DNA of 64,000 bases from Simmondsia chinensis (taxonomy: Eukaryota; Streptophyta; Magnoliopsida; Caryophyllales; Simmondsiaceae), in assembly GCA_018398585.1 (NCBI GenBank), contig JAGTTD010000016.1, positions 27,885,212 through 27,949,211 of the forward strand, given 5' to 3'. A program made the position numbers and the translations under genes. Positions 34,792-46,716 of the stretch are shown piece after piece. Under the pieces are notes generated by a model, which saw only the letters and a list, made by a program, of their open reading frames with translations, was not told where the DNA came from and did not search any database. Within the stretch, counting starts at the first letter, position 1; every line of letters starts with the position of its first letter.

Positions 34792-35335
34792 TAGACCTAG
34801 CAATCGGGTCAAGTCGAGTTGGGTTCGGATCGAGTCAAAATTGGGTTGGGTCAGGGTACGGTCGGGTCATCGTCAGTTTGGGTCAAGTTCAGGTCGGGTC
34901 AGTCTCGGGTTGGGTCGACATCGGGTCAGGTAGACCTCGAGTCGGCTCAGATTTCAGGTTAATCCATTAAGTTATTTTGATAATACATTTATTCAACCTT
35001 GAAAATCATAACTAGAACTACAAATTGAACGAAATGACTATAATTAGCATATTTTTTCGATTTTATGGTTGATTGCATTTCTATTTGGTTCTTTCCGTAT
35101 TACAGGACGAGTTTGGTTTGGGTCTCGGCTCATCACGCATCGGGTCAATTTTGAGTCAACTCTAATTCGGTGAGGTCATTTCGTGATTCTGCTCAGCTTT
35201 GATAGGGTCAAGTTCGGGTCGGTTCATTTTCAGGTTCAGATTCCAACAAATTTTAAAATTTTTGATTTAGGATCGGGTCAGATAGCAGATGAAATGGGTC
35301 GAGTTATCGAGCCAGGTCACATTTTTTCAACTCTA
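34792..35335. mobile_element. hAT-type MITE, GGGTC-rich family
   Basis: The outer bases tagacctagc and the complement of ttcaactcta form weak inverted ends, and the interior consists of repeated gggtc motifs. The 8-base flanks cttaaaat and ctcagaat match at 6 of 8 positions. No protein is encoded. Confidence 0.5.
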
Positions 35336-35351
35336 CTCAGAATACTAATAT

Positions 35352-35461
35352 ACAAAGAGGTAAGGCTGCGTACATCCCATCCCCTCCCCCCCCCCCCCCC
35401 CCCCCCCCCGACCCTGCATATGCGGGAGCCCTCGAGACGTTGGATTTGTTATTGTTGTTGC
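35352..35461 (+). mobile_element. 5'-truncated RTE tail with TSD
   Basis: Only the last 110 bases of the shared tail are present, including a run of about 24 C and a TTG end. A 17-bp TSD (35335-35351 and 35462-35478) has one mismatch. Confidence 0.8.
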
Positions 35462-35754
35462 ACTCAAAATACTAATATGTAATTTAACCAAAAAATAATT
35501 TATTTTTATTTTCATATAGATATTTTCTGATGTCTGAGGTTAGGTACGTAGGTATAGGAAACCGTACAAAATATAGTAAGGTACCTAACACGGTACCATA
35601 CAGATTTAAAGATGGGGGCCGTTTTATTGGAGCTTTTCATTTATATTTGCTCAACTCATCCTTGTGGTCATAAACCAAGTCTACGTGGGCACTTTCTCAT
35701 CGAAAATGCTATCTAACTTGTTACTACTATTACCATAATTTACATTGGCCCATT

Positions 35755-36312
35755 TTTTCCCGATAATTAGCGACAAAATCGTAATACATAAATCGAGAAA
35801 TAGAAACACAAAAAAGTAGACACTCAGGTAAACAAGAAAAAAAGGTAAAAACACCACACATGAACAAAGGAACAAAAATAGGCGCTATACGGCTATATCG
35901 GCATTGGGAGAAACGGGCACGGTGCATGAGAAGATTTCGAACCCTGACAGAGCTGGAGAGAGATTAACAGGGGGACTGGTTGAAATAAAGCCCTACTCTA
36001 ACCTTGGAAAAAGCTCAATCATATACGATTCATCGTCATCATATGCCAAACCAAGCCTTTTCCCGAACACTCACCTATGCTTCGCATCAAAAGGCTTACC
36101 AACATCCGTGGCATTGTCATTATTGTCTTAGGTTGTGGTTGTAATTTTTTAAAGTTTGTTCATTTTTTGACGTGTAATCATCCTAATCCTATTCCTTGGA
36201 CTGTTGTATTATTGTTGTCATTTAATCCTCGCTTTTATACATGTTGACTCAAGTCTCATTTATACGAGATGTCTGTTTTGTAACATAACTTTGTCACTAA
36301 TTATTAAAAAAA
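35755..36312. repeat. Two L1 3' tails in opposite orientation
   Basis: A minus-strand tail starts at about 35755 (cccgataattagcgacaaaa). A plus-strand tail ends at about 36312 (gtcactaattattaaaaaaa). A short open frame between them (35904-36131) encodes nothing recognised. From 36313 to 37114 the DNA is AT-rich with no feature. Confidence 0.45.
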
Positions 36313-37131
36313 ATTAGGCATTTTGATAGTCCAAATCTGTTTCATCAAATTTCTTTTTTTAGAAAATTATTTTTCTGAAATTTTTTTTTTTTAAAGATCT
36401 TTTGTTAGAATTTGAGCATATTTGATCTGAAAAGAAAATTGATTCTCTTATAAAAGTTTAAGCTCTTTTTTTAGTTTTACGTAGAAACAGAAAAATAATA
36501 TTTCTTATTTAAAATAGAAATAGAGGCACAAATCAAAATATTTTCTCAAAAATACTTTTCACAAAAATAAATTTGTAAAAAGTGATTTTATTAGGAATAT
36601 TTTGATTTGAAATTTTTAATTTTTTTCTTTTGCTCTACTTTATAGGAGAAATACTATTTTTCTACTTTTATTTACAAGCAAAAATCTTTTTTATTTAAAA
36701 GTACTTATCTTCAGGCCAAACATCCTTAAATACAAGAAAAAAAAAATCATTTTCTTCAAAAAAGAAAATTAACCAAACATACCTATTTGGACAATAAACA
36801 CATTCTTTTTATAAGTAAATCGAGGATTGATCTACGGCCTCAATATGCTAATATTTTATTACCAAACTAAGATCTCGACAACAAATAATAAAAAAAAATC
36901 TCACTAAAATTAAAAATTGTAGGAATTTAAACTTAGAAAAACAAAAGTCTACTATCGTGAATCAACTGTCTTAATAATTGTAACAGTCAAAATATTGAAT
37001 AATAAGAGTAATTTTATACCATAACATAACATTTCTGTCGTAATCTATCGATGTAATGCAAAACTGATGTACATTTAGAGGTGAAAAATGCTTCATATAA
37101 ATATATAATTTAAATACTGATTCAAATGCAT

Positions 37132-37346
37132 CAGTGTCTGTAAATGAACCCTATAAGGTTGGGCGAGAGTAGTACCAGGATAGGTGACCTCCTGGGAAGC
37201 CCTCGTGTTGTCAACCCTATAAGGTTGGGGGTCCTCGGAAACAGCCTCTCAGCAGGGTTACTCCCTGAAGGGGTAAGGCTGGGTACATTCACTCTCCCTA
37301 GACCCCGCTTAGGCGGAAGCCCTTAAGAAACTGGGTATGTTGTTGT
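37132..37346 (+). mobile_element. 5S rRNA-headed SINE with rearranged head
   Basis: A 17-bp TSD (37115-37131 and 37347-37363, one mismatch) bounds 215 bases. The first half of the 5S head is missing and replaced by a second copy of aaccctataaggttggg (37147-37163), which normally follows the head (37213-37229). The C-box part and the RTE tail are otherwise well kept. Confidence 0.88.
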
Positions 37347-37597
37347 TACTGATTCGAATGCATAAATAATATGGAAAATGTTCATTCAACCATACAAAAA
37401 ATATTAAATTATATTTATTATATATATTATAAAGTTTTATATATACATATAGTTATTTATAGTAAGAAATATTGGTAGGTAATTTGGGCTAGCTTCCTAC
37501 CCCTCGCAAAGGTGAAGAAAATGCATCTTTCCCACCGCATATCCCACCTACCTCAACTAATTTCCTCTTAATTTAAATTATTTTCACTTTATTTTTG

Positions 37598-37979
37598 AGT
37601 TATTTACGTCAAAGATCCCCATAATTTGTTTATTACATCAGTTTAATTTTTATATTTTTAATTGTGTTAATTTAGTTCCTGTATAATTCAAAATGTGTCA
37701 ATTTGGTTTTTAGAGAAAAACGTATGTTAAGTTTTTAATAAAATTTTTACTGGTTCGAATTGGGTTAAATTGAGTAAATTAATGAATTTATAATAAATTA
37801 CTTACATATGACATAATTTACCCGTTCAAAATTACTTCATTAACTTAACTTAAATTTGACTAAAGGACTAAATTAACACATTTTAAATTATTCAAGGATT
37901 AAATTGACACAACTAAAAGTACAAGGAGTAAACTGACGCAATGGGTAAAGTACAGGGACCTTTGGAGTAAATAACCTTT
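37598..37979. mobile_element. Long-TIR MITE, about 380 bp
   Basis: The left end (gttatttacgtcaaagatcc ... catcagtttaa) and the complement of the right end (gttatttactccaaaggtcc ... cgtcagtttac) match over about 85 bases. No coding capacity. Confidence 0.75.
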
Positions 37980-38164
37980 TATTTTTTTATATTAAAAGAC
38001 AAAAATATAAAATAGATATCGTGTACAGATTGTTAAATATAAGATATCGTTAATGAAGAAAAAATATAAAACTATAAAACTAATGAAGTAAGATACTCTA
38101 ATTTCTCTACTGTTATATTTCACAAGGCCTTAGGCCAACTCACAGAATTGGTATACATGAGATC

Positions 38165-38330
38165 TATATTTTAGATAATTAGCGAGAAGACTCGTGATAC
38201 AAAAACCGATATCTCATAAAATGAGACCCGAGAGATACACACACAGAGTGTGGAAAGTAGAAGAATAACACAACATACCAGAAGATAGCCCTATAGAAGG
38301 CAGTCCTCTCAAAAAAATCCTAATACAGAC
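38165..38330 (-). repeat. L1 3' tail fragment
   Basis: It starts agataattagcgagaagact followed by sequence like that next to other minus-strand L1 tails (cgatacaaaaacc-type). Nothing further is recognised up to 39057. Confidence 0.45.
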
Positions 38331-39057
38331 AAAAATAGTAAAAGCAGAAGCATATCACGCTTAGGCAAAACAAATAGGCATTATATAGAGTAGTTAACTA
38401 AACTTATATATCAGTCTCTTTTCTCTCAGAATTCCGACAAGGGATTATTACTAGACTTATATGTACAGTCTTTAACATCTATAGATCAATCGAGGGTGTG
38501 TCCAAGAACCCTTAAAAATTATTTTGCCCAGAGTGAGTCCAAAAAAATCACCTTCTTCCATGAAAGATTCACCAGAGTGTATACAGATCGACTTTGTTGG
38601 CTAATACGATTACAAATTAGTTTAAGTGAGATAGCTGTCAAAAAATAGGGGCCCGTCTTGAATTTTGTAATGTAGCCGAAAAAGAGTAGGGAATTTACCA
38701 CCAAGCTAATCAAAGAAACTCGTTTTGTGACCAATATATTCTTGTTTAATGCTTGTAAATCCTAATAAAATAATTCTTAATTATGTTTACCTAACAACCA
38801 AGTTTGTTCAGTATTTTCTTCAATATTGGTTTTTGGATTTTGAGAAACTAAAAACCCAACAAGTTTTTGAAAACGGGTCTTTCGTGGTTTTGATTTTTTT
38901 TTTTCCTTTTTTGTTTTGAGTTTTTATTCAATTTAGGAAAAAATTAAACAAGAAACTGAAACTAGAAAAAATCGTTCCTAGAATCTGGTTTTTTATTTGT
39001 AAAAAAACCAAACACAATAAACGAGAAATAATACCAAATAAATCTTAAGTTTTTGAT

Positions 39058-39296
39058 ATAGTAAATTCTTCAACATGATATTTTAGAGCTTTATTTCACG
39101 GGTTTGAATTCCAATGGCTTTCACTCTGAATTATTAATATTAGTATAGTTATAATATAAAGTATGACATGAATTTGTACATTAATTACGCTCCAAGCGTG
39201 ATGGTGCATTTGCATGAGGTGGAATATGAGATTATAAACAATTACTGAATATTAATCTGACAATCTAAACTTTTGAGATAATTTGTTCATCGACAA
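39058..39296 (+). mobile_element. Diverged TRIM-like element
   Basis: A partial left LTR end (tagtaaattcttcaaca) is followed by tgatattttagagc and a B-box-like ggtttgaattcc. The right LTR is tgagattataaacaattact to ttcatcgaca. The layout matches 24594-25012. Confidence 0.4.
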
Positions 39297-41609
39297 AATA
39301 CTTCTAAATTACATATGTTTAAAAAAAAATAATAAAAAGATATAATATACATGATGGCATTCTTATGAGAGGGTGAGAGCATGAGAGGGGCAAATCCTAG
39401 ACTTTCATTGTAATAGACGGCCAAGATTTGTTGAACATTAAAAAAAAATAAAAATTTACAGCTAAAATTTATGGAGTATTTAAAAGAAGAAACAATTTCC
39501 CTTCCTTTACCCAATCTTTCTTTCTGCCCCGTGAAGGGTATGAGCCATAAATTGTTATTTTTTTTTCCAAATTTGATAACTATCAGTAGAACTCACACTA
39601 CATAAGTCGGCGCACCAATAAGGATGGGTCCCAAAGAACTCGACAAAGTGAGAAAGAAGCAACAACAGAAAAAAAGGAACACCAAAAAAAAAAAAAAAAT
39701 TTGATTGAATCCCCTAAAACAACAGCCTCAACTCAACCCAACTTCTGATGCATTCAATATTTCTTATTATTTCATCCCTAAAATAAGGGATTAAATCACA
39801 ACAGGTAAAATATGCCCTTATTTTTTTTGTGTTTTTCATTTTCTTTTATTATTTTGAAGCAATCAAAACCTATGAAAAAAAAAAAAATTTTGCATGTTTT
39901 ATAATAACTTGGTATATCTAACTTTTAACGTTCTACAACAATATAAAAGGAACAATTAGAAAGATAGACAAGTATGCAAAACTTACCCATAATAAATCAA
40001 AAATATAATATATATGATACCTCAGCAACTCTGTTGGGTCATGTTCTCTAAAATAATCTTTCACAATATGGATGTTTTTACAGTGGATGTAACGATATAA
40101 AAATTTATTTAGCTTCCTTTTATCCATCTAAAAGAACTTTTTATGACTAAAGAACAGAAAATTTAGTTAGTTATTCACACAATATGCAATTATCACGAAC
40201 CTAAGTTAACTTTAAATAGATATACCTTTTTATTTATAGAATCTCATTTGATATTTCTATCAATTAAATCTTCATTCCATATTCTTCAAAAAAAAAAAAA
40301 AAAAAAACTTCCCATGAAACTTTCCTTGGATAGGGTTTAATTTTTCAGCGATGGAATTATCTTTTTCTTCTTCAAAATTGTTCGTTTTACTGTAAATGAT
40401 GTCTTATCGAGATCCTTTCATACAAAGGGTTCATAAGATTTTTCTTATCCGTTAGGAAAATTCAAGTGATTATGAACCGTTGTAACGCTTAGTTTCACTA
40501 AAACTGCAGGTAGTTAACGCATGGTTTATGCACCCATCGACTTTATATTAATTTCACGTATTATCTCTTCACGTACTAGAGAAAAAGGTTGTATATACAT
40601 AGACTGAATTATCTATAAATTGATGTAGCAATAGTGTTCGATAGCTTAATAGGTTACCGCTTATTGAGTTAATCATATCGATTATACGAAAAGTTTCCCT
40701 CTTATTATCTAATAGTGTTAAGAAGAAGAAATAGGAGAGTATAGTTTCAAGGTCGAACAGACAACGAAGGAGAGGTTTATCTGCAAGAAGACTGTCTACT
40801 TGACAAGCTCAGCATGGAATTCACTCACCCGAATCTTCAACTCTTATGGTCGATGAACAAAGAAGAAGCCCATATTGTCCTTTTTCGTAATCATCCCTGC
40901 CCAGTACTTGGATCTACAACAGATAAGAGAAACAACAGAATCATAAGCTTTCCTAGTCAGTAAGGAAACACCCAGTTGAAGGAAGACAATAAAAAACCCT
41001 AAAAAAAGCAGATAAGCTACTAGTTTGCAGATAACGAGCTGAACTATACAGTAAAACTGCAATATCATAATACAGTAAAGAAAAAACTAAACGAAACAGT
41101 ACCGTATGCTATTTTCCATCTGAAGTTTGGATTGAGGATTCTCATTGGTGTCCTTTCCTCTAGGACTCCAACTAGGTTTTTATAGAAGAAATAAATTATT
41201 TTTATTTTCTAGAAAATATATTATTTTATTTTATTTTATTTTATTTTTTCATCAAACGTGTGGAGTTGCAGATGCGTACAAGCCACACGTGAGAAGTGGT
41301 TTCAATTTTGACTGATTGGTAACACACACTGTATCTCCTATTGCATCCTCACTCTACAAACTGTATTTTTTTCGATGATTAGCGAGCCAACTCGTAATAT
41401 AAAAAGGACGCGTCTATGAAAGCGAAATCTGAAAATTATGAAAAATTCAAGAATCTGTAAATGAAAAGAAGAAAGTAGTCCTTCATTAATAAACTGAAAC
41501 AAAATATAGAAAACTCACGTTTTACATTGTTGGCAGTCTCGATGTATTTCAGTTTTTGATGCGCTTAATGTTTCTTGTAAATATATGCAATTCCAATAAC
41601 CAATATATA
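39297..41609. other. Unassigned AT-rich DNA
   Basis: Minus-strand L1 tail-like sequence occurs at about 41368-41420 (tcgatgattagcgagccaac), a TTTTA repeat at about 41220-41250 and a poly-A at 40291-40308. The block 40330-41190 is more complex and could be a degraded retroelement, but no motif supports a class. Confidence 0.35.
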
Positions 41610-41853
41610 AAGCAACATTCCCAGTGTTTCAAGGGCTCCCGCCTAAGCAGGGTCTTTGGGGGGTGGATGTACGCAGCCTTTCCCCTTCAAGATACCCTGA
41701 AGGGAAGCTGTTTTCGAAAACCCCCAATCTGAGGGGTGCAACACGAGGACTTCCCAGAAGGCCATCCATCTTGGTACTACTCTCGCCCAAACACGCTTAA
41801 CTTTGGAGTTCTAATGGGATCCGGTGCTTGCGTATTGGTACTCTCTTAGGTCG
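41610..41853 (-). mobile_element. 5S rRNA-headed SINE (second head subtype)
   Basis: A 15-bp TSD (41595-41609 and 41854-41868, one mismatch) bounds 244 bases. On the minus strand the head starts cctaagagagtaccaatacg before caccggatcc-type 5S sequence, unlike the copies at 29549 and 52731. The 5S body and RTE tail follow in the same order. Confidence 0.87.
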
Positions 41854-42019
41854 AATAATCAATATATATATATATATATATATATAATAAAGTTATTTTT
41901 AAGGAAATAATCATATTACTGAAACGTAACAATAAGTAATTATTGTTATATAAATCAATAATATTTTTTTCATATAAATTTGGTACCCATTTAGATATAA
42001 TTTATCTGTAATATGTCTA

Positions 42020-42158
42020 CAACAACAGCAACAGACCCAGTGCCTACAAAGACTCCTGCATAAGCAAGGTCTGGGAGGGGTAGATGTACGCAGTCTTCCC
42101 CCTTCAAGGGGCCACCCTGAAAAGAGGCTATTTCTGATGACCCCCAACCTTGAGAATC
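42020..42158 (-). mobile_element. 139-bp RTE tail with perfect 18-bp TSD
   Basis: The TSD is ttatctgtaatatgtcta (42002-42019 and 42159-42176). The body is only the tail domain, starting (minus strand) gattctcaaggttgggggtc and ending in (TTG)n. Confidence 0.85.
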
Positions 42159-42269
42159 TTATCTGTAATATGTCTATATATTAATTTAAAATTTTCACAG
42201 GTTCATAGAAATATTGCTTTTAAAAATTTTAAAAATAAAACATAATGTCCGAAGTTTTGTTTTTTTCCC

Positions 42270-42352
42270 ACTTGGGTGAGTTTTCTCGGCCTCAACTTCA
42301 GTGGGTGCGCTAGTTTTGTATTGAAAGTTTTCTCTCTAATTATCAAAAAAAG
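42270..42352 (+). repeat. L1 3' tail fragment
   Basis: Ends tttctctctaattatcaaaa after a gtgggtgcgctagttttgta block seen inverted at other L1 tails. Confidence 0.5.
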
Positions 42353-42499
42353 AAGCGTCTGGGATTAATAGGTTCGAAGTTTTAAGAGTTTTGAACAGGG
42401 GAAAATTTTCAAATTGATATATAGTTGGATTATTTAATATCGATCTTGATAAGAAGCAGGAAGGAATCCTCATGTTCATGGGTGGTCTATGATTTTATC

Positions 42500-43278
42500 G
42501 CAGAATGCTGGTATTCACCGGTGGCTACTGGGTTTGAAAAATGACAAAGATAAGAATAGATCTAACAGGCTTGAATTAGTGATGACAACTCTTTAGATCA
42601 GATGGAAAGACAGGAACGAATTAATTTTTAAGGGCAGGATCTCTAGTGCTGGAAAAGTATATTCTCTAATGAATGGAAGTCTTACTGAGTGGAGATTTAG
42701 GAAAGAAGTGTTGGCCAATCCAGGGGATCACTACAGGACTGATAAGAAGGGTGGGAATAAACAAGGAGTCAAATGGTGTCCTCCTTAAAGGGGTCGGGTT
42801 AAACTTAACTTCGATGGGGCTGGATATAACGATCAACAAGGTTTGAATTTGTAATAAGAAATGGTTGTGTGAGCAAACTTGGGTTGGACTTTGGGAACAT
42901 TATTAATGCTTCCACTCTTCTAGCGGAAGCTTGGGTAGCTTATCAAGAAATGTTTGGATCTTGGTATAACCCATTTGTATGTAGAAGGGGATAATCTTAC
43001 AGGTATTTGAACTACCGCAAAGGAATTTCAATGTGTCTGGCAGATTAGGACTATCGTTGAAGATATCTAGGATTTACTTCATCAATTCATGGAGGTTCGT
43101 ATCTCGCATATCTATCGGGAGGGTAATGTGATGGCAGATGGGTGTACGGCATCGTGTCTTATGTCAGCTGACAATGAAGCTAATCATTTTTTGTCTCTGT
43201 ATCAATTAAAGTTTAATAAATCGCTAGGTTATACTAAATGTATTTAGTTGGCCTGGTGTGCCCTTAACTTCATAAAAA
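42500..43278 (+). pseudogene. LINE-type ORF2 C-terminus with RNase H domain (broken)
   Basis: Translation in shifting frames gives IRWKDRNELIFKG, then VKLNFDGAGYND (start of the plant-type RNase H fold), LLAEAWVAYQEM, and SHIYREGNVMADG near the end. This is the order found at the C-terminus of plant L1 elements that carry RNase H. Many stops and frameshifts are present. A host RNase H-like gene remnant is an alternative, but the L1-like 3' end with A-rich tail (43262) favours a LINE. Nothing is recognised from 43281 to 44038. Confidence 0.6.
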
Positions 43279-44038
43279 AATATAGATTAGTGATTTCATC
43301 TTAGCTTTACCATTCAAAAATGTGCAAGAGAGAGGATAAATCACGATAGTTATATTTTTTATATTGGGTTCCACGAAAGGTAAGTCGTATATGCTGTGAC
43401 TGTTGGACCAAAAAATCAACTCACGAGACAGGTAAACGGTTAAGGACAAACTCTTTGTACTGTCCTTGCATGGGAGACCTTTCCGGTGCTTAAATTATTA
43501 ATTACTATAAAAGAATGTATGTGTTCGAAAAGAAGTTTATGAATGAGAGCGATATCAAAGAGTACATGTATTTCAAATTACGTCCTTCACATGTGTTATT
43601 CCAAAGACAAATATAACTGAACATAGGACTTCGGGTGAGAATCCTAACTCGGTTTTGAGGGAAACAGTATCGAGATGAAATAGGAAAATGAGATTTCGGC
43701 ATCTTGTAAACCATTCACCACTCCAAACTAATGACTTTTTCAATATCGTCTTCTATTTGTAGGGTTTTTTTTTTTAGTTTGTGTAAAATTTGAGAATAAT
43801 AAAATCAAAAAAATATTATTTTAAATTTTAATTTAATTTCTCAAAAAATAAAAATTGTAAACAAAAGACAAATCCTAAAAAAAAACTAAATCAAATCAAT
43901 AAAAGATTTTGTCTAACTTGCGTCCTATTGTGATTTCAAATAATTATTCACTTTTTCAAAAAAGTGCAATTTGAAAAGGATTATAAGGGATGACATTAAT
44001 AATAATATATACTATCAACATTGTTCGTAAAATATATC

Positions 44039-45026
44039 TGTTAGAATATAAAATTATTCGTGAATTTTCATCCATCAAATTAAACTTTGGGATAGTTAAT
44101 TTTTTTAACAAAGACTCTGTCACGGACACGATATTCCCTGGTCCGTGACAGTGCCAAGACCGTGCCCAGGTCGCTGCCCAGACTTGTCATGGTCGCTGCA
44201 AGTGCCGTGCCTCAGACTTGTCAGGGTCGCTGTCAGTGCCGTGCCCCAGCTTGTCATGGCATTGCCTCAGTCGCTGCCCAAGGCCAGTGCCAACCATGTC
44301 AAGACATTGTCCCAGTCCGTGCCCAGCCTTGTCAAGACACTGCCCAGGTGCGCAGCCCAGTCCGTGCCCAGCCTTGTCATGACAATGCCAGCCTCTGCCC
44401 AATCCCGTGTCCCAGGCCCGCGTCCCCAGCAACCTTGACCTGTGCCGCGCCCCAGCCTAGCAGCGCCCAGGCCCGCTCCACCAGACCGTTGGATGCTCCA
44501 GCCTGGCCTAGCCGTTAGGAAGATTCCTTTTTGATTGATTTCGAGATTTAAATGTTGTAATTAGATATTTTAGATATCTTTCAGATTTATTTTGATATTT
44601 TTAGTATGTTGTTGTATTTCTATAAATAGGGAATTATAACCCATTTTGTAATCATCCAATTAATAAAAATACAAGAATTATTCTTACTTTCTCATCTTTA
44701 CTCTCTATTCTCTCATCTCATCTCTTATTCTAATTCTTCCTCATCTAACCTCTATTGTCACTCAAATGGGCCTAAGTTCTACATTAGGCCGTCACAACCA
44801 AGAGGGTTTGTGACAGACTCTAGACCAAGAGGTCGTGTTCTCAAATTCCAGCAGCCCAAATTTCAAATATTAATTTATTTCAAGCACAAGATATAAGCGA
44901 GCTTGTATATTATTCACACTTAAAACCTCATAGACAAATTCGCACGCGTGAAGGGGTGTGTTAGTACAAAATTATTTTTGAATCTTTACCTATCAGCTTT
45001 AACTTTTGTGATAGTAAATTTTTTGA
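44039..45026 (+). mobile_element. TRIM-like element split by a solo LTR
   Basis: The left 72-base LTR (44039-44110, tgttagaatataaaattatt to ttaaca) and right LTR (44959 to about 45026, tgttagtacaaaattatttt) flank an interior with ggtcgtgttctcaaattcc and a polypurine-like gaaggggtg. The interior is interrupted at 44118-44815 by a different LTR with its own TSD. Without that insertion the element would be about 285 bases. Confidence 0.6.
44118..44815 (+). mobile_element. Solo LTR with perfect TSD (gypsy-like)
   Basis: It begins tgtcacggacac and ends gggtttgtgaca; flanking gactc at 44113-44117 and 44816-44820 is a perfect 5-bp TSD. A GC-rich block (about 44150-44510) is made of repeated gtgcccag/cttgtca motifs. 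TATA (ctataaatagg) lies near 44620 and an aataaaa signal near 44663. The termini resemble those of the element at 55680-59403. No internal region is left, so it is a solo LTR formed by recombination. Confidence 0.85.
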
Positions 45027-45027
<1 letters not shown>

Positions 45028-45072
<45 letters not shown>

Positions 45073-45096
45073 GTTATTATTATTATTATTATTTCA
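45028..45096. repeat. (ATT)n microsatellite
   Basis: Roughly 22 ATT units with one GTT interruption start at the end of the TRIM-like right LTR. Confidence 0.95.
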
Positions 45097-45255
45097 TTCA
45101 TAAATTATACACTGAGTCGTACGTGCAATAAACTTATTATATCTAGAGGAAGTACTTCAGAAATCCTTTCTAGCATGCATTTAGAATACAATATATATGG
45201 TAAAAAATAAAATAAAAAAAATAATCTTCACATATATTACAGTCAAGTTTATTTT

Positions 45256-45476
45256 ATCACAAAACTGAGCAAAGAACTCCGAAATTAAGCGTGCTTAGGC
45301 GAGAGTAGTACCAAAACGGGTGACCTCCTAGGAAGTCCTTATGTTGCACCCCTCAAGTTAGGGGTTCTCGAAAACAGCCTCCTTTCAGGGTAGTAACTTG
45401 AAAAAGGAAGGCTGGATACATCCAACCCCCAGACTGTGCTTAAGCGGGAGCCTCTGGGGCACAGGGAATGTTGCTA
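45256..45476 (+). mobile_element. 5S rRNA-headed SINE, head 5'-truncated
   Basis: It starts within the 5S part (aagaactccgaaattaagcg) and continues through cgagagtagtacc and ggtgacctcctaggaagtcc into the RTE tail, ending gttgctac. Short flanking similarity (acaaaactga and acaaactga) may be the TSD. Confidence 0.82.
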
Positions 45477-45802
45477 CAAACTGACCCGAGAAAGACATTT
45501 CACATTCCAAATACATTTTGATATATTTTCTTATATTTAATACATTTCAATATTCTTGACCTTTCACATCTTAATTGTGTTTCTGGATTCAAAATATGAG
45601 TGGAGAAAAAAATAGGGATGAATACAATAAATTTTAAAATACAAAGAAAAAAATAAAATATTTTTTTGGACTATAAATGCATTAGATTAAAAATATCGGT
45701 GGAGTTATGAGTACCCTTTCGTATCCAAAATTTATGAAAATGAAGTAATTCAAATCATTCCAACTGAACAAATATTATTTTTTAAAAATATAAATATTTT
45801 TG

Positions 45803-45828
45803 TTCATTGCACGAGATAAGACTAGTAA
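45803..45828 (+). mobile_element. Helitron-like 3' terminus
   Basis: ttcattgcacgagataagac followed by tagT resembles the ends at 28060 and 30036. The hairpin is poor. Confidence 0.3.
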
Positions 45829-46128
45829 GACAATTAATATTTAATATTTTCATAAAATTTAATAACTTTTTGTATTTATAATAACTACTTCTGTCAACTG
45901 TAATATTACAAGTATTTCAATATTGTCCAAATAATACATACTTGTTTTCTTCAAATAGTAAGAAATTGGGTTGAACAATGAGGCACTCCCTGAAATCCAT
46001 AAATCCTTTATTACGCTATATGCTTTACGTGTTGACTCGAGCCTCGTTTTTATGGGTGTGTCTGCTTTTGTCTTTTGAGTTTTTTCGATAATTATCAAAA
46101 GAAAAAGATTCCAAGTCTTGGATACCAC

Positions 46129-46388
46129 CACGTAAAAAAAAAAAAAAAAAAAAAAAAAACAATATTCACAGTGCCCCAAGGGCTCCCGCCTAAGCAGGGT
46201 CTGAGGAGGTGGATGTACGCAGCTTTCTCCCTTCAGGGAAGGAAGGATGTTTTCGAGAACCTTTAATCTAAGGGGTGCAACACAAGGACTTCCTAGTAGG
46301 TCACTCATCTTGGTACTACTTTCGCCCAAGCACGCTTAATTTTGGAGTTTTAATAGGATCCGATGCTTACATATTGGTACCCTCTTAG
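46129..46388 (-). mobile_element. 5S rRNA-headed SINE with homopolymer tail
   Basis: TSD gtcttggataccac at 46115-46128 and 46389-46402 is perfect. The head is of the cctaagagggtaccaatatg subtype. In SINE orientation the 3' end is tgtgaatattg followed by about 27 T instead of TTG repeats (plus-strand A-run at 46133-46160). An L1 tail lies immediately left (46000-46107). Confidence 0.87.
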
Positions 46389-46716
46389 GTCTTGGATACC
46401 ACGACTATAGAGACTTTATCAGTTGAATCAACATATGACATCTACCCTCGGTTTACCAAAAAAAATGGCACTTTTTTCATGAATTCGTAAGGTGTGCTTT
46501 CTACCGTAAAGAGCAATTTGTGTCTGGCCAATACATAATATATTTAAATAGATTTTATTAAAATTTATTTTTAAAATTTCCAGAGAGAAGTAAAAATTAA
46601 TATGGTTTCTCAAAGAATCAATTCAAAATCCAAAATTTTTTAAGGAAAAAATAACTTTACTAAGAATAAACTAATTTTAAGCTCAAAAAAAAAAAAAAAA
46701 TCAGGAAGTGGATACA

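Noticed and set aside
35904..36131. 75-codon open frame as a small gene
   Set aside because: It lies between two L1 tails, has no homologous motif I know, and no transcript signals.
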